DNA of 64,000 nucleotides from contig NZ_JAAGPD010000009.1 in the NCBI RefSeq assembly GCF_017104565.1, positions 186,001 to 250,000 of the forward strand, in the 5' to 3' direction. This stretch comes from Paraburkholderia sp. Tr-20389 (GTDB taxonomy: Bacteria; Pseudomonadota; Gammaproteobacteria; Burkholderiales; Burkholderiaceae). Below the pieces are notes generated by a model. That model ran no database searches, was not told the DNA's origin, and worked only from the letters and a program-made list of their open reading frames with translations. Numbering within the stretch: position 1 is the stretch's first letter; every line of letters begins with the position of its first letter. Shown piece by piece: positions 1 through 9,025 of the stretch. The position numbers and the translations under genes are program-made.

Positions 1-16
1 TTAATCAGGGTAGTGC

Positions 17-670
17 TCAGAACTTGAAGCGCGGTGCGTGCACGGCGTTCTGCAGCGGTTCGACATAGGTTTCGAACACGTCGGCGATGCGGAACTGCTT
101 CTCGTCGACGCGCGTGATGATCTGCGCCTTCATCACGGGCGCGGTGCCGACGAACGCGGCAAGACGGCCGCCGACCTTCAGATGCTCGAGGATTTCCTGC
201 GGCAGCACGGGCAGGCCGCCCGACACGCAGATGATGTCGTACGGTGCGGCTGCCGCCCAGCCGCGTGCGCCGTCGCCCGTGGCGACTTCGGCGTTCAGCA
301 CGCCGTTCGCGGCGAGATTCGCCTTCGCGAGTTCGGCCAGTTCCGGCTCGATATCCACCGTCAGCACATGCTGGGCACGGTGCGCGAGGAGGGCTGCCAT
401 GTAGCCCGAGCCCGCGCCGATTTCCAGCACCGACTCGTGCTTCTTCACCGCCAGTTCCTGCAGCACGCGTGCCTCGACGCGCGGCGCGAGCATGTGCTGT
501 CCGGCGGGCAGCGGAACTTCGAAATCGACGAACGCCAGCTCGCGGTATGCGGCGGGCACGAAATTCTCACGCTTGACGATCGACAGCAGATTCAGCACGT
601 CCTGGTCGAGCACTTCCCACGGACGGATTTGCTGTTCAATCATGTTGAAACGCGCTTGTTCGATGTTCAT
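17..670 (-). CDS. pcm: Protein-L-isoaspartate O-methyltransferase family protein
   Basis: A 217-residue SAM-dependent methyltransferase of the PCMT family, which methylates isoaspartyl residues in damaged cytoplasmic proteins. The glycine-rich SAM motif I (VLEIGAGSGY) lies at residues 81-90 and is followed by an acidic residue after VLTVD, as in class I methyltransferases. The ATG at 670 was chosen because the family N-terminus (MNIEQARFNMIEQQIRPWEV) begins there; the frame stays open to 811, but the extra 47 residues are low-complexity and unlike the family. The divergent neighbour at 938 is a LacI regulator. In Burkholderiaceae this gene often precedes rhodanese and tolC genes, which would lie beyond the left edge. 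The family assignment is firm; true repair activity is not proven, since these shorter PCMT-like proteins are divergent. Confidence 0.9.
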   Translation of the reverse strand: MNIEQARFNMIEQQIRPWEVLDQDVLNLLSIVKRENFVPAAYRELAFVDFEVPLPAGQHMLAPRVEARVLQELAVKKHESVLEIGAGSGYMAALLAHRAQHVLTVDIEPELAELAKANLAANGVLNAEVATGDGARGWAAAAPYDIICVSGGLPVLPQEILEHLKVGGRLAAFVGTAPVMKAQIITRVDEKQFRIADVFETYVEPLQNAVHAPRFKF

Positions 671-903
671 GATCAATTCGGCGGTGTGGTTGGGACGCGG
701 GAAGTGGGCAAGCGGGTGGATCGAGGGACCACTTTTGCCGTTGTTCCCGTTGTTCGTTAACTGCGAAATTGTACCAAACCACGCGGCCCCGCCGTCCGCT
801 CGCGGGCACATCGTCTGCAGGCAGCCGCTCGGGCCGAGCGCAGCGAGCCTCGGTGAAAGTCCCTAGGCAATAGGGCTTGCGATTCGCCGCCGTGTCGACC
901 AAG

Positions 904-921
904 AATGTAATCGATTACATT
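904..921. promoter_or_regulatory. LacI-type operator, perfect 18-bp palindrome
   Basis: The sequence AATGTAATCGATTACATT is a perfect palindrome with a central CG, the typical form of a LacI/GalR operator. It ends 16 bp before the GTG start of the LacI-family gene and lies between that gene and the divergent methyltransferase gene. Autoregulation and control of the downstream sugar operon are inferred. I saw no second copy in the window, including upstream of the binding-protein gene at 5306. Confidence 0.8.
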
Positions 922-937
922 TCCGGAGCGAAACCCG

Positions 938-2029
938 GTGGACAAACCGTCCCAGCGCGGGTCTCAGCGCGTGTCACAGCATGACCCGCACGCACAGCCG
1001 TCCTATGCCGCCGAGCCCGGCGCACGCGCTGGCGGGGAAGGGCTGTCGATTGCGGGCGTCGCGGAACAGGCGGGGGTGTCGGTGGCCACCGTGTCGCGCG
1101 TGCTGAACGGACATTCCAACGTGCGCCCGGAAACGCGCGACAAGGTGTTGGCCGCCGTCGCGACGAGCGGTTACCGCGTGAACGAACTCGCGCGCAACCT
1201 GCGTACGGCCGAAAGCCGCCTGTTGCTGACGATGGTGCCCGACGTCGGCAACCCGTTTTACGCGGAGGTGATACGCGGCATCGATTTCATCGCGCGCCAG
1301 CACGGTTACTTCATGCTGTTGTGCGACACGGGTGCCGATCCGGGCCGCGAGCGCAGCTATTTCGACCTGCTGCGCCGCCGTCGCGCGGACGGCGCGATCT
1401 GCCTCGATCCCGCCACCGTGCAGCAGGCACTCGCTGAGGAGTCGAACGCGCTGCCGTGGGTCGCGTGCTGCGAATTCGATTCGTCGGTGGGCGTGCCGTA
1501 TGTCGGCATCGACAACTACCGTGCAGCGGGCGACGCCGTGCGCCATCTGCTCGTGCGCGGTCACCGGCGCATCGCGCTGATCAATTCCGACGATCACTAT
1601 CTCTACGCGCAGCAGCGTCAGCAAGGCTATCTGGATGCGTTGCGCGACGCCGGCATTGCGCCCGACGAGCGCTGGCGCATCAACGTGAACAGCCTCGACT
1701 ACGAGGCGGGCGCGTCGGCGGCCGCGCTGCTGATGACATACGCCGACGCGCCGACAGCGGTGTTCGCGGTGTCCGACACGCTTGCCATCGGCGTGATGAG
1801 CGGCTTGCGCCGCGTCCGCAAGCGTGTGCCGGACGACGTGGCCGTGGTCGGGTTCGACGACATTTCGCTGGCCGCGCAGATCGATCCGCCGCTCACGACG
1901 ATCGCGCAGCCGATGCGCGAGCTTGGCGAAACGGCCGCGCGTCTGCTGTTGCAGCGGCTGGCGAATCCGAATGAAAACGTGCCGGGCGTGCTGCTGCAGC
2001 ACCGGCTCGTCGTCAGACAGAGCGCTTGA
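938..2029 (+). CDS. LacI/GalR-family transcriptional regulator of sugar operon
   Basis: A 363-residue repressor-type regulator. The LacI helix-turn-helix (SIAGVAEQAGVSVATVSRVL) covers about residues 37-56, followed by the hinge and a periplasmic-binding-protein-like effector domain with the usual closing motif (VVGFDDISLAAQIDPPLTTI). The GTG at 938 has a purine-rich site (GGAGCG) near 924. A second in-frame GTG at 971 would give a shorter N-terminus; about 35 disordered residues precede the HTH either way. It heads a co-directional operon, with the ABC ATPase starting 12 bp after its stop. The ligand is probably the sugar or phosphosugar handled by the operon, but its identity cannot be read from the sequence. 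Confidence 0.93.
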   Translation: MDKPSQRGSQRVSQHDPHAQPSYAAEPGARAGGEGLSIAGVAEQAGVSVATVSRVLNGHSNVRPETRDKVLAAVATSGYRVNELARNLRTAESRLLLTMVPDVGNPFYAEVIRGIDFIARQHGYFMLLCDTGADPGRERSYFDLLRRRRADGAICLDPATVQQALAEESNALPWVACCEFDSSVGVPYVGIDNYRAAGDAVRHLLVRGHRRIALINSDDHYLYAQQRQQGYLDALRDAGIAPDERWRINVNSLDYEAGASAAALLMTYADAPTAVFAVSDTLAIGVMSGLRRVRKRVPDDVAVVGFDDISLAAQIDPPLTTIAQPMRELGETAARLLLQRLANPNENVPGVLLQHRLVVRQSA

Positions 2030-2041
2030 GAGGAAGCCGCG

Positions 2042-3529
2042 ATGAGCCTCGCCGTCCGCTTCGACGATATCCGCAAAGACTTCGGGCCGGTGCGCGTGCT
2101 GCACGGCGTGAGCTTCGATCTCGCGCCTGGGCGCATCTACGGTTTGCTCGGCGAGAACGGCGCGGGCAAGTCGACGCTGATGAAGATTCTCGCGGGCTAC
2201 GAAACGGCGACGGAAGGCACGGTGCTGATCGACGGCCACGCGCAGCGGTTCGATGGGTCGCGCGAAGCGGAAGCCGCGGGCATCGTGCTGATTCACCAGG
2301 AGTTCAACCTCGCCGAGCATCTGACGATCGCGCAGAACATGTATCTCGGCCACGAGAAGCGCAAGGGCTTATTCGTCGACGACACGGCGATGCGTAGCGA
2401 GGCGAAGCGATATCTGGAACAGGTCGGGCTGCACAAGCATCCCGACACGAAGGTCCGCGATCTGATCGTCGCGGAAAAACAGATGGTCGAGATCGCGAAG
2501 GCGCTGTCGCGGCGTGCGCGGCTGTTGATCATGGACGAGCCGACGGCGACGCTCACGCCGTCCGAAACCGAGCGTCTCTTCGCGCTGATGAGCAAGCTCA
2601 AGTCCGACGGCGTGACGATCGTCTACATCTCGCACAAGCTCGATGAAGTCGAGCACATCACCGACGAAGTGATCGTGATGCGCGACGGCCGCTTCGTCGC
2701 GCGCAGCGAGACGGCCTCGCTCGCACGGCAGCAGATGGCGAACCTGATGGTCGGGCGCGAACTGTCCGACATGTTCCCCGACAAAACGCCGCCCGCGGAC
2801 GACGCGCCCATTGCGTTACGAGTGCGCAATCTGAGCGTGCCCGAGTGGGTCGACGACCTGAGTTTCGAGGTGCGCGCGGGCGAGGTGTTCGGCTTCGCGG
2901 GGCTGGTCGGCGCCGGGCGCACGGAAGCGTTCGAGGCGATCATCGGTTTGCGCAAGCGCACGGCGGGCACGATCGAGATCGCCGGACGCAAGGCCGATCT
3001 GCATAGCCCGCGCGATGCGATGCGGCGTGGTCTCACGTATCTGAGCGAAGACCGCAAGGGTAAGGGTTTGCATGTGAACCTGAGTTTGCAGGACAACCTC
3101 ACGCTGATGACGCTCGATCGCTACGCACATCCTCTGCTGGACATGAAAGCGGGACGCGAGGCATTGACGCGCGCCGTGCGCGAGTTCGGCATTCGCACGG
3201 GCGATCTGGGCAGCCGCGCGCGCATGCTGTCGGGCGGCAACCAGCAGAAGCTCGCGCTTGCCAAGTTCCTGCAGCCGGACCCGAACGTGATCGTGCTCGA
3301 CGAGCCGACGCGCGGCGTCGATATCGGCGCGAAGCGCGACATCTATTTTCTGATTCACCGGCTCGCTGCCGAAGGGCGTGCCGTGGTCGTCATCTCATCC
3401 GAACTGATCGAGCTGATCGGGCTATGCCATCGCGTCGCGGTGATGCGCGCGGGCCGCCTGCAGGCGACGCTCGGTCTCGGCCATCTGACCGAAGAGGAGT
3501 TGATCGCTCATGCAACGGGCACACACTGA
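2042..3529 (+). CDS. Sugar ABC transporter ATP-binding protein (RbsA/MglA type)
   Basis: A 495-residue fused double ATPase of the CUT2 class, which energises uptake of ribose, galactose, xylose or similar monosaccharides at the inner membrane. The first half has Walker A (GENGAGKST, residues about 37-45) and Walker B ([12 protein letters not shown]). The second half has a degenerate Walker A ([14 protein letters not shown]) and a clear signature motif ([14 protein letters not shown]) with Walker B ([14 protein letters not shown]), as is normal for CUT2 ATPases. It overlaps the permease gene by 20 bp, indicating translational coupling. Substrate is unassigned. Confidence 0.94.
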   Translation: MSLAVRFDDIRKDFGPVRVLHGVSFDLAPGRIYGLLGENGAGKSTLMKILAGYETATEGTVLIDGHAQRFDGSREAEAAGIVLIHQEFNLAEHLTIAQNMYLGHEKRKGLFVDDTAMRSEAKRYLEQVGLHKHPDTKVRDLIVAEKQMVEIAKALSRRARLLIMDEPTATLTPSETERLFALMSKLKSDGVTIVYISHKLDEVEHITDEVIVMRDGRFVARSETASLARQQMANLMVGRELSDMFPDKTPPADDAPIALRVRNLSVPEWVDDLSFEVRAGEVFGFAGLVGAGRTEAFEAIIGLRKRTAGTIEIAGRKADLHSPRDAMRRGLTYLSEDRKGKGLHVNLSLQDNLTLMTLDRYAHPLLDMKAGREALTRAVREFGIRTGDLGSRARMLSGGNQQKLALAKFLQPDPNVIVLDEPTRGVDIGAKRDIYFLIHRLAAEGRAVVVISSELIELIGLCHRVAVMRAGRLQATLGLGHLTEEELIAHATGTH

Positions 3530-4523
3530 CGCCGCGCCGGCGGGGCGCGCGATGCGGCTTGCGCATCGTCTGCACGGGCTGGGGCCGCTCGCGGGCCTGA
3601 TCGTGCTGTGCATCGCGGGCACGCTGCTCAATCGCGACTTCGCCACTGTCGACAACATGATGAACGTGCTGACGCGCACGTCGTTCATCGGGATCATTGC
3701 TGTCGGCATGACGTTCGTGATTATTTCGGGTGGCATCGATTTGTCGGTTGGGTCGATGGCTGCGCTGATTGCGGGCAGCATGATCTGGTTGATGAATGCA
3801 CTCGCTGCGTCGCCTGGCGGGCATGCATTTGCGCCTTTGACGATCGTTTTGATCGGTATTGCCAGTGCCTTCGTGCTGGGCGGTGTGTTTGGTTGTGCGC
3901 ATGGTTTGCTGATTACAAAGGGGCGCATCGAGCCGTTCATCGTCACGCTCGGCACGTTGGGGATTTTTCGTGCTGTGCTGACATGGCTTGCCGACGGTGG
4001 TGCGTTGACGCTCGATAACAATCTCTCCGATCTCTATGGGCCTGTTTATTACGCGAGTCTGTTCGGCGTGCCGGTGCCTATATGGGTTTTTCTCGTCGTT
4101 GCGGCGGGCGGCGCGTTGATCTTGAATCGCACTGCGTTTGGGCGTCACGTGCAGGCGATCGGCTCGAATGAGCAGGTTGCAAGGTATGCCGCGATTCGCG
4201 TCGATACCGTGAAGATCGTAACTTATGTTTTGCTCGGGATTTGTGTTGGTGTGGCCACCGTGTTGTATGTGCCGAGGCTTGGGTCGGCGACACCTACTAC
4301 GGGCTTGCTTTGGGAGCTTGAAGCGATTGCCTCTGTTGTAGTCGGTGGCACCGCGCTTAAGGGCGGTGAAGGGCGGGTTGTCGGTACTGTTATCGGTGCG
4401 GTCTTGCTCTCGGTGATCGCTAATATTCTTAATCTCACTAGCATCATTAGTGTTTATTTGAATGCGGCTGTGCAGGGTGTTGTGATCATTGTTGTCGCTT
4501 TCTTGCAGCGGGGGCGCCGCTAG
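3510..4523 (+). CDS. Sugar ABC transporter permease (RbsC type)
   Basis: A 337-residue polytopic inner-membrane protein of the BPD_transp_2 family with eight or more hydrophobic segments and the conserved [15 protein letters not shown] stretch near residues 70-85 that marks CUT2 permeases. It forms the translocation channel with the preceding ATPase. The first 60 codons use the GC-rich codons normal for this genome, but from about 3700 onward the third positions become strikingly T-rich (GTT, CTT, GGT, ATT, TAT), peaking at the 3' end next to the repeat element. The binding-protein gene is separated from this one by about 780 bp of repeats, which is unusual for such an operon. Confidence 0.93.
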   Translation: MQRAHTDAAPAGRAMRLAHRLHGLGPLAGLIVLCIAGTLLNRDFATVDNMMNVLTRTSFIGIIAVGMTFVIISGGIDLSVGSMAALIAGSMIWLMNALAASPGGHAFAPLTIVLIGIASAFVLGGVFGCAHGLLITKGRIEPFIVTLGTLGIFRAVLTWLADGGALTLDNNLSDLYGPVYYASLFGVPVPIWVFLVVAAGGALILNRTAFGRHVQAIGSNEQVARYAAIRVDTVKIVTYVLLGICVGVATVLYVPRLGSATPTTGLLWELEAIASVVVGGTALKGGEGRVVGTVIGAVLLSVIANILNLTSIISVYLNAAVQGVVIIVVAFLQRGRR

Positions 4524-4532
4524 GCGCTTTTT

Positions 4533-4720
4533 GTCTGCGACGTAGTCGCGGTTCTGGCTTTTTTGGGGTTTTGGTTTTTGCTGGCATCCGCGCTGTGTTG
4601 TCTGTCGCTGGCATCCGCGTTTTGCCTTCGTGCTTCATGCGTTGCCCCTGTGCGGGGCGGCACCTACTTTTCTTTGCAGCGGCAAAGAAAAGTAGGCAAA
4701 AGAAAGCCGCTCACACCGCC
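4533..4720 (+). repeat. Dispersed hairpin repeat, copy 1 (core part)
   Basis: It starts 9 bp after the permease stop with GTCTGCGACGTAGTCGC (4533-4549, a small GCGAC/GTCGC hairpin) and a T-rich run. A GCCCC-TGTGC-GGGGC hairpin follows at 4644-4658, then a perfect 14-bp hairpin (CTACTTTTCTTTGC at 4664-4677, its complement at 4682-4695) and the conserved GCTCACACCGCC end. The roughly 230 bp that follow look like a degenerate version of the unit tail seen in copies 2, 4 and 5. The unit points away from the 3' end of the upstream gene. Confidence 0.9.
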
Positions 4721-4953
4721 AGTGCTTGTTATTACCCACGGGACCTCATCGTCCCCGTGGCGCATACGGCAACTTGCTCGCCTGGCTCAGTTGCTAATGC
4801 ATGAGCAATTGCCTCGCCCGCTTCATGTTCTCGTGCGGCGGCTGGCGGTGGCGGAAGTTCGACGCCGCTTTGCAGCGTGCAGGTTGTCATACCGTTGATG
4901 TCTGGGCACGGGATGTTTTTTGGCAAGAACGCAATGCTTCGCGGCGCGAAAGA
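4721..4953. other. Non-coding stretch between inverted repeat copies
   Basis: No credible gene is present. Fragments resemble the tail of the repeat unit in inverted orientation, for example CGGCAACTTGCTCGC, which is close to CGGCAACGTGCTCGC in copy 4, but the region is much more degenerate than the equivalent part of the pair at 30387-31112. Short open frames here translate the repeat and are not considered genes. Confidence 0.55.
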
Positions 4954-5240
4954 CTACACACAGTTTGCCACCTGGGCGGCGGCGGAAGTCTGGTAACGCG
5001 GGCTGTGACGCGGGAGTGTGAAGTGGGTGAGGCGAATCCAGGGGCGCTGGCAACGGGCGTGAAATAGCGTGTTGCCGTCTGGAGTGCGGGACCGGTTGGG
5101 GGCCCGCAGGCAGGAAGAAGAATGAGCGGTGTGAGCGGCTTTCTTTTGCCTACTTTTCTTTGCCGCTGCAAAGAAAAGTAGGTGCCGCCCCGCACAGGGG
5201 CAACGCATGAAGTACGAAGGCAGTTCGCGGATGCCAGCGA
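4954..5240 (-). repeat. Dispersed hairpin repeat, copy 2 (inverted relative to copy 1)
   Basis: This is a full unit in reverse orientation. The tail begins at GTTTGCCACCTGGGCGGC, continues through CTGGCAACGGGCG and GGTTGGGGGCCCGCAGG, and ends in the core at 5126-5240. The 14-bp hairpin arms lie at 5150-5163 and 5168-5181 with loop CGCT. It faces the sugar-binding-protein gene starting at 5306, and lacks the outer GTCTGCGACG end found on copies 1, 4 and 5. It is the only copy that abuts the 5' end of a gene. Confidence 0.9.
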
Positions 5241-5305
5241 AAGTGCAAAGCAGGCAAAAAACAGCAGTTCGGCAACCCATTGACGAAAAACAGGAGACAA
5301 GAACC

Positions 5306-6271
5306 ATGAACAAGATCATTCGTGCAGTTGGCGCCGGCATGCTGGCGCTAAGCGTCTCAACCATCGCAATTACAGCGGCACGCGCCGACGAAAAAGTAAC
5401 CCTCGGCGTCGCCATCCCCACCGCCGATCACGGCTTCACAGGCGGCATCGTGTGGTGGGCGAACAAGGCAAAAGCCGATCTGGAAAAAGCCCACCCCGAC
5501 CTGAAAGTCATCGTCAAGACAGCAGCCAACGCGCCGGAACAGGCGAACCAACTGCAAGACCTCGTGACCGTCAACAAGATCAATGCGCTCGTGATCTTCC
5601 CGTATGAATCGGCGTCCCTCACGCAACCCGTCGCGCAAGTGAAGAAGAAAGGCGTCTACGTGACGGTAGTCGACCGCGGCCTCACCGACACCAGCGCACA
5701 AGACGCGTACGTAGCCGGCGACAACACCGCGTTCGGCAAGATTCCCGCCGAATATCTCGCGAAAGCACTCGACGGCAAAGGTGACATCGTCGCGCTGCGC
5801 GGCATTCCGACCACGCTCGACAACGAACGCTGGACTGCCTTCACAGGCGTGCTAAAAAACTATCCAAACATCAAGATCCTCGACGCGAAATACGCGAACT
5901 GGAATCGCGACGACGCCTTCAAGGTGATGCAGGACTACCTGACGCGCTTCAAGCACATCGACGCCGTCTGGGCCGCCGACGACGATATGGCCGTCGGCGT
6001 CATGAAGGCGATCGATCAGGCCAAACGCAGCGACATCAAGATCGTGTTTGGCGGCGCGGGTTCGAAAGGCATGGTCAAGAACGTGATGGACGGTGCGCCG
6101 CTCATCAAGGCCGATGTGTCGTACTCGCCGAAATTCATCTACGACGCGATCAAGCTGACGGCCGAAGCACGCCTCAAAGGCGACAAGCTGCCGCCGACGA
6201 CGATCATTCCCTCCGTGCTGATCACGAAGGAAAACGCGAAGGACTTCTACTTCCCGGATTCGCCGTTCTGA
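5306..6271 (+). CDS. Sugar ABC transporter periplasmic substrate-binding protein (RbsB type)
   Basis: A 321-residue periplasmic-binding protein of the Peripla_BP_4 type that captures the sugar for the RbsA/RbsC-like components upstream. It has a signal peptide ([20 protein letters not shown], cleavage expected after the TAARA stretch) followed by the mature fold. The ATG at 5306 is preceded by AGGAGA at 5292-5297. The frame stays open back to 5207, but that extension only translates repeat DNA and is rejected. The first 80 or so codons use many A- and C-ending codons (GCA, ACA, CTA, TCA) compared with the rest of the gene. Because of the repeats upstream, it may have its own promoter or altered stoichiometry relative to the membrane components. 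Confidence 0.93.
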   Translation: MNKIIRAVGAGMLALSVSTIAITAARADEKVTLGVAIPTADHGFTGGIVWWANKAKADLEKAHPDLKVIVKTAANAPEQANQLQDLVTVNKINALVIFPYESASLTQPVAQVKKKGVYVTVVDRGLTDTSAQDAYVAGDNTAFGKIPAEYLAKALDGKGDIVALRGIPTTLDNERWTAFTGVLKNYPNIKILDAKYANWNRDDAFKVMQDYLTRFKHIDAVWAADDDMAVGVMKAIDQAKRSDIKIVFGGAGSKGMVKNVMDGAPLIKADVSYSPKFIYDAIKLTAEARLKGDKLPPTTIIPSVLITKENAKDFYFPDSPF

Positions 6272-6343
6272 TCGCACACGCTGCGCTTCGCGGCAATACG
6301 CGCGAAGCGCAACGCTTTCCCATTCATCACACGGAGCAGCACG

Positions 6344-7393
6344 ATGAAAACGATCAAAGGTCCGGCGATCTTTCTCGCGCAGTTCATGGGAGACGATGCG
6401 CCATTCGACAATCTCGCGCATCTCGCACAATGGGCCGCGAGTCTCGGCTACAAGGGCATTCAGGTGCCCGCCGATCCGCGCCTCGTCGATCTCGAACAGG
6501 CGGCATCGAGCCAGACGTATTGCGACGATCTGCTCGGCGTCGTCGCGAATGCGGGCGTCGCAATCACCGAACTGTCGACGCATCTGCAAGGTCAGCTCGT
6601 CGCCGTACATCCTGCGTATGACGTGCTGTTCGACGGCTTTGCCGCGCCGCATGTGCGCGGTAATCCCGCCGCGCGCACCGAATGGGCCGTGCAGCAGATG
6701 AAGTGGGCCGCGCAGGCATCCGCGCGTCTCGGGCTCACGACGCACGTGACGTTCTCGGGCGCACTCGCGTGGCCGTATATCTATCCGTGGCCACAGCGTC
6801 CCGCAGGTCTCGTCGAAGCGGCATTCGACGAACTCGCGCGTCGCTGGACGCCCATTCTCGATGCGTTCGACGCAGCCGGCGTCGACGTCTGCTACGAATT
6901 GCATCCGGGCGAGGATCTGCACGACGGCGTCACTTTCGAACGGTTTCTCTCGGTCGTGAAGAATCACAGGCGCGCGAATATCCTGTTCGATCCGAGCCAC
7001 TTCGTGTTGCAGCAACTCGACTATCTCGCGTTCATCGATATCTATCACGAGCGCATCAAGGCCTTTCACGTGAAGGACGCCGAGTTTCGTCCCGATGGGC
7101 GGCAAGGCGTGTATGGCGGTTATAGCGGGTGGGTCGAGCGCGCGGGACGCTTCCGTTCTCTGGGCGACGGCCAGATCGATTTCGGCGCGATCTTCTCGAA
7201 GATGGCGCAGTACGATTTTCCGGGCTGGGCAGTGCTCGAATGGGAGTGCGCGCTGAAGCATCCCGAAGACGGCGCGCGAGAAGGCGCCGACTTCATCCGT
7301 CGACACGTCATCCGCGTGGCCGAGCATGCGTTCGATGACTTCGCAGGCAGCGGCGCGGATCAGGCGCAATTGAACCGCGTACTCGGGCTCTGA
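6344..7393 (+). CDS. Sugar phosphate isomerase/epimerase-like TIM-barrel protein
   Basis: A 349-residue protein of the AP_endonuc_2 / xylose-isomerase-like TIM-barrel superfamily. Metal-ligand-type residues expected of the family are visible: the Glu and His in YELHPGEDLHDG, Asp and His in FDPSHF, His and Asp in FHVKDAEF, and Glu in VLEWECALKHPEDG near the C-terminus. Members act as isomerases, epimerases or dehydratases on sugars and inositols. It lies between the binding protein and a Gfo/Idh/MocA dehydrogenase, the usual pairing in catabolic operons that work through keto-sugar intermediates. The exact reaction cannot be assigned. Confidence 0.85.
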   Translation: MKTIKGPAIFLAQFMGDDAPFDNLAHLAQWAASLGYKGIQVPADPRLVDLEQAASSQTYCDDLLGVVANAGVAITELSTHLQGQLVAVHPAYDVLFDGFAAPHVRGNPAARTEWAVQQMKWAAQASARLGLTTHVTFSGALAWPYIYPWPQRPAGLVEAAFDELARRWTPILDAFDAAGVDVCYELHPGEDLHDGVTFERFLSVVKNHRRANILFDPSHFVLQQLDYLAFIDIYHERIKAFHVKDAEFRPDGRQGVYGGYSGWVERAGRFRSLGDGQIDFGAIFSKMAQYDFPGWAVLEWECALKHPEDGAREGADFIRRHVIRVAEHAFDDFAGSGADQAQLNRVLGL

Positions 7394-7440
7394 GGCCGGC
7401 GGTCGAACCCGTCGAACCCGTCGAACAGGAGCAGATCGCG

Positions 7441-8586
7441 ATGACACGAAGACTCAGGCTGGGCATGGTCGGCGGCGGGCAGGGCGCGTTCATCGGCGCG
7501 GTGCACCGGATCGCGGCGCGCATCGACGATCGCTTCGAACTGGTGGCGGCCGCGCTGTCGTCCGATCCGCAGCGCGCGCAAGCCAGCGCCGACGAGATCG
7601 GCGTCGCGCGCAGCTACGCGAGCTGGGACGAGATGGCGCGCGCCGAAGCCGCTCGCGACGACGGCATCGACGCGGTGTCGATCGTCACGCCCAACCATTT
7701 GCATGCACCCGTGGCGACGGCATTTCTCGATGCCGGCATCCACGTGATCTGCGACAAGCCTCTGGCGATGACGCTCGAAGAGGGCGAAGCGCTCGCGCAA
7801 CTCGCGCGCGACAAGAAGCGGCTCTTCGCGCTGACGCACACGTACTCTGGCTATCCGATGGCGCGTCATGCGCGCGAACTCGTCGAGGCGGGCGAGATCG
7901 GCGAGCTGCGCGTCGTGCAGGTCGAGTATGCGCAAGACTGGCTCGCAAAGCCGATCGAACTCGCGGGCGACAACCGCCAGGCTGCATGGCGCACCGATCC
8001 GAAGCAGGCGGGGCGGGCGGGCTGTCTCGGCGACATCGGCACGCATGCCTACCATCTCGCGGCGTTTGTGACGGGCGTGCTGCCGATCGAGATCGCCGCG
8101 GAATTGCATACGTTCGTCGCAGGCCGTCAGGTCGACGATCATATTCAGGCTATGTTGCGCTATGAGAATGGCGCGCGCGGCATGTTGTGGGCGAGCCAGG
8201 TGGCGAGCGGCGCGGAGAACGCGCTGCGTTTGCGCGTTCATGGGACGAAGGCGGGCATCGCGTTCGATCAGGAGAACCCGAACGAACTGCTGTTCACGCC
8301 ATTGGGCGGCGCGACGCAAAGGCTCACGCGCGGGCGTGTCGACAGCGCGGTTGCGCGACACGCGACGCGCGTGCCACCTGGGCATCCCGAAGGTTATCTG
8401 GAAGCATTCGCGCAGCTCTATAAGGACGCCGCGATGCAGATCGAAGCGATCGACGCGGGCCTGCCCGTGCCGCCCGAAAGCCGTTTGCTGACGACCGTCG
8501 ACGACGGGGTCGCGGGCTTGCGTTTCATCGATGCCGTTTTCGAAAGCCACGCTAAGCTCGCGTATTCACGCGTGAAAAACGGCTGA
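7441..8586 (+). CDS. Gfo/Idh/MocA-family NAD(P)-dependent oxidoreductase
   Basis: A 381-residue dehydrogenase with an N-terminal Rossmann fold ([17 protein letters not shown], residues about 5-21), the CDKPLAMT motif that corresponds to the family's conserved EKP lysine site, and a C-terminal Gfo/Idh substrate domain containing [10 protein letters not shown]. Such enzymes oxidise a hydroxyl on sugars or inositols in the cytoplasm. It is the last gene of the sugar operon, 47 bp after the isomerase-like gene; that gap contains a short CGAACCCGT repeat. No sugar kinase is present in the operon, so an oxidative rather than a kinase-first route is inferred. Confidence 0.9.
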   Translation: MTRRLRLGMVGGGQGAFIGAVHRIAARIDDRFELVAAALSSDPQRAQASADEIGVARSYASWDEMARAEAARDDGIDAVSIVTPNHLHAPVATAFLDAGIHVICDKPLAMTLEEGEALAQLARDKKRLFALTHTYSGYPMARHARELVEAGEIGELRVVQVEYAQDWLAKPIELAGDNRQAAWRTDPKQAGRAGCLGDIGTHAYHLAAFVTGVLPIEIAAELHTFVAGRQVDDHIQAMLRYENGARGMLWASQVASGAENALRLRVHGTKAGIAFDQENPNELLFTPLGGATQRLTRGRVDSAVARHATRVPPGHPEGYLEAFAQLYKDAAMQIEAIDAGLPVPPESRLLTTVDDGVAGLRFIDAVFESHAKLAYSRVKNG

Positions 8587-8601
8587 TGTGCGGCCGCGTA
8601 T

Positions 8602-8859
8602 TCAGCTCTTGCTGCGTTTGATCTGTTCTTCGAACGCGAGGTCGAGCTTGCTCGCCTTGCGCGGCTTCTTCGGGCCGTAATCGTCGACGAATTTGACGAA
8701 CTCGTCGAGCGGCAGCGGATCGGACACCTTCTGGTCCGTGCCGCTCGATTTGTCGACGAGATAGAACAGTCCGCCCGACAAACTGATCGCCGCAAAGCGA
8801 GGATTGCCGCTGCGGGTCTTCAGCCGTTCGACGGCGTGGATGGCTCGGGTCGTGCGCAT
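8602..8859 (-). CDS. Small conserved hypothetical protein
   Basis: An 85-residue protein with a basic N-terminus, a central segment (FAAISLSGGLFYLVDKSSG) and a charged C-terminal part (GPKKPRKASKLDLAFEEQIK). It has no signal peptide or membrane segment. The composition is globular and coding-like, and the gene ends 13 bp from the convergent dehydrogenase. I do not recognise a function. The start may be the ATG at 8859; an overlapping divergent gene region starts nearby at 9026. Moderate confidence that it is real, based on protein-like composition and compact placement. Confidence 0.6.
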   Translation of the reverse strand: MRTTRAIHAVERLKTRSGNPRFAAISLSGGLFYLVDKSSGTDQKVSDPLPLDEFVKFVDDYGPKKPRKASKLDLAFEEQIKRSKS

Positions 8860-9025
8860 GATGAGGTGCTGCCGTGCAGTGCTTGAGTTTTTGAGATCGC
8901 TGCACGATTCTACGACGTATACTCGCCCGCCGGTCGTCGGCCGTTTTCATTGGCCGATCAGTCCTCCCATCACGTTCACGCTGGTCCAGCAGCGTTGCGT
9001 AGAAAACCTCGAAGCGATACTCGCC

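Noticed and set aside
974-2353. 459-residue minus-strand open frame over the LacI gene
   Set aside because: Antisense shadow of a GC-rich gene, with Arg/His-rich composition and no family match.
5207-5305. N-terminal extension of the sugar-binding protein
   Set aside because: It encodes repeat DNA; the ATG at 5306 has a good ribosome-binding site and starts a normal signal peptide.
4563-5421. Several short open frames in both strands across the repeat pair
   Set aside because: They only translate the repeat core and recur at each copy with the same peptides; no ribosome-binding sites and no family similarity.
5852-7447. 531-residue minus-strand open frame
   Set aside because: Shadow of the binding-protein and isomerase genes; no motif seen.
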